Origin: CAZOHG01 sp964579725 | GTDB lineage: Bacteria; Zhuqueibacterota; JdFR-76; BMS3Abin05 | Length of the DNA: 29,018 nt | NCBI GenBank assembly: GCA_964579725.1 | Contig: CAZOHG010000046.1 | Span: 1-29,018, forward strand | Direction: 5' to 3' | Part shown: piece by piece, positions 23,558 to 29,018 of the stretch | Layout of the letters: each line of letters begins with the position of its first letter | Numbering within the stretch: the first letter of the stretch is position 1 | Notes under the pieces: generated by a model | The model's input: only the letters and a program-made list of their open reading frames with translations | Databases searched by the model: none | Told to the model about the DNA's origin: nothing | Program-made: the position numbers and the translations under genes

Positions 23558-24538
23558 ATGGATTTCATACAATCGATTCGAGATAAAGCACGCCAGCGGA
23601 AGCGCACCGTGGTGCTTCCGGAAGGAACAGAAGACCGTATGATTCGTGCGGCCGAATGGATTCGTAACGAAGAGATTGCCGATCTCATTTTATTGGGCGA
23701 ACCGGACGTCATTGGAAAGAAAGCCAAAAGCCTTGGTGTGGAACTTGGTGACATTCCCATATTAGAGCCGACAAAAAGCCCGAATTTTGACGAGTACGCC
23801 GCCGAATACTACGAGTTGCGAAAAGAAAAAGGTATGACACCTGAAAAGGCGCGGGAAACCATGAAAAACCCGCTGTTTTTCGGGGCCATGTTGGTGCGCA
23901 AGCAGGTGGCGGACGGGAGTGTGGCGGGGTCCGTTCACACCACCGGGGACGTGCTTCGGGCCGGATTGCACATCATTGGGCTGGCGCCCGGTATTTCGGT
24001 CGTTTCCGGGGCGTTTGCCATGGTGATTCCCGGTTGGGACCGGGTGTTTACGTTTGCGGACAGCGCGGTGGTGCCGGATCCGACTCCGGAGCAATTGGCA
24101 GCCATTGCGCGCAGTTCCGCCAAAACACACGAAAGCCTGACGGGGGAAAAGCCCATTGTGGCGATGTTGTCTTTTTCCACCAAGGGGAGCGCCAAACACC
24201 CGCGCGTGGACAAAGTTTTGGAGGCTTTGAAATTGGCTCGGGAAGCGGACCCTTCTCTGGAAATTGACGGGGAACTTCAGGTGGATGCTGCAATCCTACC
24301 GGCTATTGGAGCGCGTAAAGCACCGGGCTCCACTGTGGCAGGGCGCGCCAACGTACTGATTTTCCCCGATCTGGATTCTGGAAACATTGGCTACAAATTG
24401 GTGAACCGGTTTGCCGGAGCGGCGGCCATCGGCCCGATTATTCAAGGGCTAAATCAACCGGCCAATGATCTGTCGCGCGGTTGCAGTGTGGAGGATATTG
24501 TGAATGTAGTGGCCATCTGCTCTCTGATGGCCAAATAA
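23558..24538 (+). CDS. pta: Phosphate acetyltransferase Pta (single-domain form)
   Basis: Pta interconverts acetyl-CoA and acetyl phosphate. The 326-residue protein is the single-domain Pta, without the extra N-terminal DRTGG part of the enterobacterial enzyme. Conserved stretches are VVLPEGTEDRMIRAAEW, NPLFFGAMLV, GSVHTTGDVLRAGL, and GELQVDAAILPAIG. KAPGSTVAGRANVLIFPDL, GNIGYKLVNRFAGAAAIGPI and QGLNQPANDLSRGCSVEDIV then carry the CoA and phosphate site. AAGGAG precedes the ATG. Acetate kinase, the common partner, is not adjacent, so ATP formation would need ackA elsewhere or an ADP-forming acetyl-CoA synthetase. Confidence 0.94.
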   Translation: MDFIQSIRDKARQRKRTVVLPEGTEDRMIRAAEWIRNEEIADLILLGEPDVIGKKAKSLGVELGDIPILEPTKSPNFDEYAAEYYELRKEKGMTPEKARETMKNPLFFGAMLVRKQVADGSVAGSVHTTGDVLRAGLHIIGLAPGISVVSGAFAMVIPGWDRVFTFADSAVVPDPTPEQLAAIARSSAKTHESLTGEKPIVAMLSFSTKGSAKHPRVDKVLEALKLAREADPSLEIDGELQVDAAILPAIGARKAPGSTVAGRANVLIFPDLDSGNIGYKLVNRFAGAAAIGPIIQGLNQPANDLSRGCSVEDIVNVVAICSLMAK

Positions 24539-24552
24539 ACTGCGGAGAAAAA

Positions 24553-25749
24553 ATGAAATTCGCCAGGCGCGTCGAGCAGATTCAAAGCTCAAAAACCGTT
24601 TCCATTTCGAATACTGTATTACGCCTGAAAAATGAAGGACACGACGTGATTTCATTCGGCGCGGGGGAGCCCGACTTCCCCACGCCGGAATATATTCAGG
24701 AAGCCGCGATCCAAGCCATTCGTGAGGGACGCACCAAATATACACAGGTCATGGGCATTCGCCCGTTGCGGGAAGCCATTGCCAGGAAATTGCTGCGTGA
24801 AAACGGTGTTTCGTACGATCCGGATCAGATTACCGTCACAACAGGCGGCAAACAGGCCCTGTTCAATGCAGTGCTTGCACTTTGCGAAGAGGGGGACGAA
24901 GTTCTTATTCCGTCGCCTTACTGGGTGAGTTACCCTGAGCAGGTCCGTTTTGCAGGGGGTACGCCGGTTTTTGTCGAAGCTCGTCCGGAAAATGATTTTC
25001 GCATTCAGGCGGACGATCTGAGGGCTGCCCTGACGCCGCGCACCAAATTACTAATTTTTAATGATCCCGTTAATCCAACCGGGGCCGTGTACAATGTGGA
25101 TACCCTTTCCAAAATAGCGGAAGTTTTGGCGGAAGCAGGTCTCTGGATTTTGACCGACGAAATTTACGAGAAAATTGTTTTTGACGGTCGAAAACACACC
25201 ACATTGGCTTCTTTTCCGGAACTAAAAGAAAAGGTGATTTTGGTGAACGGCGTGTCCAAGGCCTATTCCATGACGGGCTGGCGAATTGGCTACGCGGCCG
25301 GAAACCGGGATGTGATTGCCGCCATGAATAAAATTATGGGCCACAGCACGTCCAATGCCAATACGGTGGCCCAATGGGCCAGTTTGGCCGCATTAAAAAG
25401 GGAATTCGATCGCCTGCAGTGGATGGTGGACGAATTTCAAACCCGCCGGGATTACATTTACCAAAGACTAAAAAACATGCCGGGTATTCGTCCCTGGAAA
25501 TCTGCCGGCACCTTTTACATCTTTCCCGACATTCGAGACCTCCTCGGAAAAACCTGGAACGGAAAAATTCTGGAAAACTCGTTCGATCTGTGCCAATTTC
25601 TTTTGGAAGAACAAAAAATAGCTCTCATTCCCGGCGGGGCATTTGGCGCAGAAGGGTTTGTTCGCCTTTCATTTGCCACCTCAATGGAAGAAATTCAAGT
25701 CGGAATGGATCGGTTGGAGAAAGGACTTTCAAAATTGTACTCCGCCTGA
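24553..25749 (+). CDS. aspC: Aspartate-type aminotransferase (class I, subgroup Ib)
   Basis: This 398-residue PLP enzyme resembles AAT subgroup Ib, which transfers amino groups between aspartate, glutamate and related substrates. It begins with the typical SKTVSISNTVLRLK and GAGEPDFPTP. The cofactor site includes TGGKQALFNA, PYWVSYPEQ, NPTG (174-177), TDEIYEKIVF, and the Schiff-base Lys236 in VSKAYSMTGWRIGY. The C-terminal FVRLSFA supplies the substrate-binding Arg. The usual 'NxPSNPTG' reads NDPVNPTG. The ATG at 24553 is preferred over an upstream GTG inside pta; GGAGA lies just before it. It is 14 bases after pta, probably in one transcript. Substrate range (Asp, or prephenate in some members) is not resolved. 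Confidence 0.88.
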   Translation: MKFARRVEQIQSSKTVSISNTVLRLKNEGHDVISFGAGEPDFPTPEYIQEAAIQAIREGRTKYTQVMGIRPLREAIARKLLRENGVSYDPDQITVTTGGKQALFNAVLALCEEGDEVLIPSPYWVSYPEQVRFAGGTPVFVEARPENDFRIQADDLRAALTPRTKLLIFNDPVNPTGAVYNVDTLSKIAEVLAEAGLWILTDEIYEKIVFDGRKHTTLASFPELKEKVILVNGVSKAYSMTGWRIGYAAGNRDVIAAMNKIMGHSTSNANTVAQWASLAALKREFDRLQWMVDEFQTRRDYIYQRLKNMPGIRPWKSAGTFYIFPDIRDLLGKTWNGKILENSFDLCQFLLEEQKIALIPGGAFGAEGFVRLSFATSMEEIQVGMDRLEKGLSKLYSA

Positions 25750-25831
25750 AATGAACTAAAGAGAATGTTTGTGTAAGTCGATATTTATTAGGCTTCCATT
25801 CATTCTCAACCGTGGAACGATATTTGTACCA

Positions 25832-25847
25832 ATTTGTTCAAACAAAT
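25832..25847. repeat. Perfect short palindrome upstream of the TPR gene
   Basis: ATTTGTT-CA-AACAAAT is a perfect inverted repeat with seven-base arms. It lies 89 bases upstream of the TPR protein start, in a 186-base gap. A second inverted repeat, GAGAATG (25761-25767) and CATTCTC (25801-25807), lies just to the left. The position and size fit an operator, but no regulator is known. Confidence 0.35.
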
Positions 25848-25935
25848 ATTGCGCGTTGGTTAGTGGTCAATATCAGCGCGCCCTGTTCCCCGGTGGTTCA
25901 ATTTGAAACAAACCGGGATGGTAAGGAGAGTACAA

Positions 25936-27063
25936 ATGAACACTGTGGGACTCAATGAGACTCTTTCCATTGGGCAGCGTACATTCTATTTTGAAACCGA
26001 TTACCTGGATGAGGAAAAACGAATTGTCGCCTGCGCCTACGAAGGTGGCATGCTGCTTGTAACCGAAACAAAACCGGCACGTGAAGGGATTTCCGAATAC
26101 GAGCGGCAACAGGATGTTAAAGACTTTCACCGTGAAATAGTGCGCTCTTTTGAACGGCTTTTCTATATTCAGCGAAAGGTCTGGATGAAGAAGCACGCGC
26201 CTTCGTACAATAAATTGGGGGCAGTTTTTCTTAAAAAGAACCTTTTCGACGACGCGATTCGCAATTTTCAGGAAGCCTTGGCCATTGACGACAATTTATC
26301 CGAAGCGCGGCGTAATTTGGCCGTGGCGTTCATCAAGAGTCAGCGATTTGATGAAGCCCTTGGCGCCCTGGACAGGGCCCTTCGGGAAAATGCTCATTTC
26401 CCGGATTTGCTCAATTTAAAGGGGATGGCTTTGCTGGGGAAGAAGAATTTTATGGATTCCATTCAAGCCTTTGAGCAAGCGCTTCGTGAAAACGAAAATT
26501 ACGGGTTGGCCCATCTGAATTTGGGTCTTGCTTATTTAACCAGTTTGGTGGAGGCGAAAATTCATCCCCAACTTCGGCCACCGGAAGAGCGAAAAAGAAA
26601 ATGCTTAAAACACCTTGCTCAAGCCAAATCAGTTCTGTCTGAGTCCCAAAGGCGCGAACTGACGCATGTTCTGGAAGAGATTGAAAACGCCGAAACCAGC
26701 GAAGCACTGGACAATTTGTTGGAAATCCATAAAGAAGTGGCGTTTCCGCTGAATGGGATTTTGGAACACGAATTTTACCTAAATTACATGTTCGGGGGAC
26801 AAAATAAAGACGAATTGGCCATTGAACGCTACATTGAAGGGTTGAAGGCGGAAATTGCAGAACACCCGCGCTACCCGGATTTACACAACCATTTGGGGGT
26901 GGCCTATCTCATCCAATGTCGGAATCTTTTTTTGCGGGCGTTGGACGAGTTTCGGCGGGCCATTCGCCTAAATCCTCATTTTGCACGTGCGCAGAAAAAT
27001 CTCAAATTGGCTGAAAACGAGGGTAAAGGACTTTTAATTTTGTTGCGAGCTTTGTTGAAATAA
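25936..27063 (+). CDS. Tetratricopeptide-repeat protein of unknown function
   Basis: The 375 residues start after AAGGAGAG (25923-25930). The first 85 residues form a domain not recognised, with beta character (TLSIGQRTFYFETDYL, GGMLLVTETK), then a helical stretch. Three TPR units follow at about 87-120, 121-154 and 155-188; each has the W/LG-x-x-F, A-x-x-x-Y/F-x-x-A pattern (for example YNKLGAVFLKKNLFDDAIRN). A charged helical middle (195-300) is followed by one more TPR near 322-360 (LHNHLGVAYLIQ). No signal peptide is seen, so it is likely cytoplasmic. It may act as a scaffold. An in-frame earlier start at 25903 has no ribosome site. Confidence 0.72.
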   Translation: MNTVGLNETLSIGQRTFYFETDYLDEEKRIVACAYEGGMLLVTETKPAREGISEYERQQDVKDFHREIVRSFERLFYIQRKVWMKKHAPSYNKLGAVFLKKNLFDDAIRNFQEALAIDDNLSEARRNLAVAFIKSQRFDEALGALDRALRENAHFPDLLNLKGMALLGKKNFMDSIQAFEQALRENENYGLAHLNLGLAYLTSLVEAKIHPQLRPPEERKRKCLKHLAQAKSVLSESQRRELTHVLEEIENAETSEALDNLLEIHKEVAFPLNGILEHEFYLNYMFGGQNKDELAIERYIEGLKAEIAEHPRYPDLHNHLGVAYLIQCRNLFLRALDEFRRAIRLNPHFARAQKNLKLAENEGKGLLILLRALLK

Positions 27064-27160
27064 GAAGACTTTTTTAATAAATTAAATTACATTTTTGGAA
27101 GAACAGGCAGATTTGTTTGGGATTGCCCCCAAATATTGCGCAAAAAGGCGGGAGCTTTTT

Positions 27161-27643
27161 ATGAAATATGCAAAAAAAATTCTTTGGATTGCGATTGGAC
27201 TACTGGCGCTCGTAGCGAGCGCGGAAGCGGCTGTCCATTCTGTTTCGGTTCGGCCGCTTTCACCGGAAGCGGGCCGAGCTTCCGTGTACGAAGTCCGATT
27301 GACACTAACGCAGACGTTTCCCTCCGCCGGAAGCCTGACGCTGGAATTCCCCCAAGATTTCGATTTGTCTCAGGCCATTCTGGCGGGTTCGCCCAACGTG
27401 AAGGGCGGGTTTAAGGTTTTTGTGGACGGACGACGCGTCCGAATTCAGCGGAGCGGTTTGGGCCCGGCGGTTCCGGCGGGAACGGAAATGATTGTTCGAT
27501 TGGCCAATGTGCGCAACCCGAAATCGACCGGACAATTTCGTGTAAAATTGGACGTACAGGCGGGAAAACAAATTTTGGGCACGGCGGACGGTGTGGCGTT
27601 TTCCATCTTGCCGAAGAAAAAAATTCAAAAGGCCATCCGATAA
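27161..27643 (+). CDS. Small secreted single-domain protein, homologous to the N-terminus of the downstream surface protein
   Basis: The 160-residue protein has a clear Sec signal peptide (MKYAKKILWIAIGLLALVAS, cleaved near AEA/AV) and one beta-sandwich-like domain. GGGAG at 27150-27154 sets the start. The domain begins SVSVRPLSPEAG and contains LTLEFPQDFDLS, GLGPAVPAGTEM and IVRLANVRNPKSTGQFRV. The same pattern recurs at the N-terminus of the protein at 28103, where the last segment reads ISFANVGNSTTTGSFSLA. The domain has no name that I know. A short basic tail (PKKKIQKAIR) ends the chain. It may be an exported adhesion or assembly module. Confidence 0.65.
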   Translation: MKYAKKILWIAIGLLALVASAEAAVHSVSVRPLSPEAGRASVYEVRLTLTQTFPSAGSLTLEFPQDFDLSQAILAGSPNVKGGFKVFVDGRRVRIQRSGLGPAVPAGTEMIVRLANVRNPKSTGQFRVKLDVQAGKQILGTADGVAFSILPKKKIQKAIR

Positions 27644-27666
27644 ATTTGCTTGTTTTTTGGGCAAAT
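27644..27666. repeat. Inverted repeat before hicB
   Basis: ATTTGC (27644-27649) and GCAAAT (27661-27666) are complementary arms around an 11-base T-rich spacer. The repeat lies 14 bases before the hicB ATG and right after the stop of the secreted-protein gene. It could be a weak terminator or the operator of the toxin-antitoxin pair. Confidence 0.35.
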
Positions 27667-27680
27667 AAAAAGAGGTTTTG

Positions 27681-27875
27681 ATGATGAAAAAAACAAAATT
27701 CGTTTTCTGGAAGGATCAAGATAAATGGATTGGATATCTGGAAGAGTATCCGGACTATTGGACGGAGGGGGATACGCTTGAGGAGCTAAAGGAAAATCTT
27801 AAAGATATTTACAAAGATTTGACAGGCGGACACATTCCTTACGCAAGAAAAGTAGCTGAGCTTGAAGTGGCATGA
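27681..27875 (+). CDS. hicB: HicB-family antitoxin (short form)
   Basis: This 64-residue acidic protein has the HicB partial RNase H-like fold: KTKFVFWKDQDKWIGYLEEY, then DYWTEGDTLEELKENLKDIY. These strands and the ELKENLK helix are typical of the antitoxin domain that covers HicA. The chain ends soon after (GGHIPYARKVAELEVA), so the usual C-terminal helix-turn-helix or ribbon-helix-helix domain is absent. AAGAGG lies at 27670-27675; the ATG at 27684 is an alternative start. Its stop overlaps the hicA start (ATGA). Autoregulation through its own DNA-binding domain is therefore not expected. Confidence 0.78.
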   Translation: MMKKTKFVFWKDQDKWIGYLEEYPDYWTEGDTLEELKENLKDIYKDLTGGHIPYARKVAELEVA

Positions 27876-28051
27876 AAAGGAATGCATTAATAAAAAAAAG
27901 AAATGAAATGGGATGTGTCCTGATTCGACATGGCAGCCGTCATGATTGGTACCAAAATCCAGTGACAAAAACATCGCAACCCGTTCCACGGCATAGAGAA
28001 ATAAATGATATTTTGGCAAAACATATGATTAAGATGCTCAAAAACAATTAA
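27872..28051 (+). CDS. hicA: HicA-family mRNA interferase toxin
   Basis: This 59-residue basic protein starts at an ATG overlapping the hicB stop by four bases. It has the dsRBD-like HicA pattern: KRNALIKKRNEMGCVLIRHG, then SRHDWYQNP with the catalytic His24 in G-S-x-H, and VPRHREINDILAKHMIKML. HicA cuts mRNA and is blocked by HicB. The order antitoxin-toxin is the less common one but well known. The gene is A-rich and uses AGA, AGG and ATA codons that neighbouring genes avoid, which suggests recent acquisition. It is too short for many gene finders, yet the motif match is clear. Confidence 0.82.
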   Translation: MKRNALIKKRNEMGCVLIRHGSRHDWYQNPVTKTSQPVPRHREINDILAKHMIKMLKNN

Positions 28052-28102
28052 AATAAGAAATTCAATAGAGTCCAAAAACACTTTTTAAATAATGGTTGCC
28101 CT

Positions 28103-29018
28103 ATGAAGCGTTTTATTGCGGTTTTTAATTTGTCTTTTCTTTTTCTCCTTTTCGCGGGAAACAGTTTTGGCCAATCGGTTGACAACGTTACGCTCTCCAA
28201 TTCCAAAGCTGGCGACAATGCGATTTACACGGTGAAGTTTACGCCGAATACCTCGCTGCCGGCAGACGGCAAAATCAAGATTACTTTTTCAAGCAACGAT
28301 TTTGTTTTAAGTTCCGTGACGTTAGCGGCATCGAACAACGCCAATTTAGACGGCGGGCTTTCCATTGAATCGACTACAGCTCCTAACTTAGTCATTGTTA
28401 GAGACGGCACCGGAACGGCAACTACCGCTGGCAATCAGCTTGAGATTTCCTTTGCCAATGTGGGCAATAGCACGACCACCGGTTCCTTTAGTCTTGCCGT
28501 TGCGATTCAAAACAATGTAGGAACTGAGCTTGAAAACGAGGGAAGTAAATCTTTTACAATTGGGCCCAACGATTTAGACCATTTCGCTTTTGCTTCAATT
28601 ACCAGCCAGACCGCCGGTACCAGTTTTACGGTTACGATTACCGCCCAGGATGCTTACAATAACACCGTAACCACGGCGAATCCGACGCTCACCCTTTCCG
28701 ACCAAACCGGGACGTTAACGACGATTGATGCCGGAAATTGGTCGGCTGGGGTCATAAAAGATTCCGTCAGGATTACAAAGGCTTCAACCTCCGACAAAAT
28801 TACCGCCGCCGGAAACAACATTTCATCAAGTTCCGGGAATTTTGCGGTGGATCCGGCGGGGGTCAGCAGTTTCGAGTTTTCCCCCATTGCGTCCCCCCAA
28901 ACCGCTGGCATTGCTTTTCCCGACACCATTACCGCCAGAGACGCCTATGGTAATGTGGCCACAGGGTTTACGGGAACGGTTAACTTAAGCGTGAACAAGG
29001 GGGATATTTCACCGGCAA
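28103..29018 (+). CDS. Large secreted repeat protein (3' truncated by window edge)
   Basis: The frame is open from ATG 28103 to the window end (305 codons seen). A Sec signal peptide (about 1-22, MKRFIAVFNLSFLFLLFAG, cleaved near SFG/Q) is followed by a domain of about 130 residues (VDNVTLSNSKAGDNAIYTV to KSFTIG) that matches the small secreted protein at 27161. Two bacterial Ig-like repeats then start at about residues 157 and 252: FAFASITSQTAGTSFTVTIT and FEFSPIASPQTAGIAFPDTI, each with AxDAYxN after it. Such repeats are found in long surface or secreted proteins, so the full protein may be large. No good ribosome-binding site precedes the ATG. Function (adhesin, scaffold or enzyme carrier) cannot be told from this part. 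Confidence 0.8.
   Translation, partial: MKRFIAVFNLSFLFLLFAGNSFGQSVDNVTLSNSKAGDNAIYTVKFTPNTSLPADGKIKITFSSNDFVLSSVTLAASNNANLDGGLSIESTTAPNLVIVRDGTGTATTAGNQLEISFANVGNSTTTGSFSLAVAIQNNVGTELENEGSKSFTIGPNDLDHFAFASITSQTAGTSFTVTITAQDAYNNTVTTANPTLTLSDQTGTLTTIDAGNWSAGVIKDSVRITKASTSDKITAAGNNISSSSGNFAVDPAGVSSFEFSPIASPQTAGIAFPDTITARDAYGNVATGFTGTVNLSVNKGDISPA

Noticed and set aside
24481..24552. Extended N-terminus of the aminotransferase overlapping pta
   Set aside because: The extra residues are the shadow of the pta end; the family normally begins near the MKFARRVEQIQ start, which also has GGAGA before it.
24553..25749. NDPVNPTG variant as a sign of a different enzyme class
   Set aside because: The catalytic Lys, the Asp and Tyr of TDEIY and the C-terminal Arg are intact, so the change is treated as ordinary variation.
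27095..27160. Extended N-terminus of the small secreted protein
   Set aside because: It would bury the signal peptide 22 residues inside the chain; the ATG at 27161 follows GGGAG and gives a normal Sec signal.
1..29018. tRNA, rRNA, CRISPR array, transposase or insertion-sequence ends
   Set aside because: I read the gaps on both strands and saw no cloverleaf-like segments, regularly spaced repeats or transposase motifs. A tRNA or covariance-model scan was not possible here.

Overview
The window is a bacterial chromosome segment that starts inside dnaA and runs rightward from the replication origin. All of the genes called lie on the + strand, the direction in which a fork leaving the origin at 1127-1532 would travel. 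The content (dnaA-dnaN-recF-dciA-gyrB-gyrA, hrcA-grpE-dnaJ without dnaK, a PilM/PilN-type pair, FecR-type and TPR proteins, a repeat-rich secreted protein) suggests a Gram-negative lineage of the FCB superphylum, perhaps near Calditrichota, KSB1 or Marinimicrobia. That placement is an inference from gene order and style; no rRNA gene is present to test it.

Region 1 (1-9871), replication and topology: the 3' part of dnaA, an origin with many DnaA boxes and a DnaA-trio-like unwinding element, then dnaN (with an unusual acidic tail), recF, a DUF721/DciA helicase-loader candidate, gyrB and gyrA. A membrane-anchored FecR-domain protein and a YjbQ-family protein follow, and the unit ends at a strong hairpin terminator (9891-9918).

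Region 2 (9989-15795): a tightly packed run of two adjacent cation/proton-antiporter-like proteins (the first lacks the Asp kept in the second), pdxA, a SAM methyltransferase, and the division ABC system ftsE-ftsX. A doubtful 20-codon ORF sits at its end.

Region 3 (15843-18778), heat shock: a sigma70-type promoter, then hrcA, grpE and dnaJ. dnaK is missing from the cluster and no CIRCE operator is visible.

Region 4 (18826-23433): a membrane-anchored ComEA-type DNA-binding protein, an unrecognised protein with a prepilin-like N-terminus, a terminator, a PilM-like actin fold protein and a PilN-like partner with the MIKLNLL start. rsmD and coaD follow, then a second terminator. The first four genes may form part of a divergent pilus or DNA-uptake machine.

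Region 5 (23558-29018): phosphate acetyltransferase, an aspartate-type aminotransferase, a TPR protein, a small secreted single-domain protein, a hicB-hicA toxin-antitoxin pair, and the start of a large secreted repeat protein that runs off the window. The N-terminal domain of this last protein is homologous to the small secreted protein, and the hicBA pair lies between the two. No tRNA, rRNA, CRISPR array or insertion sequence was seen.
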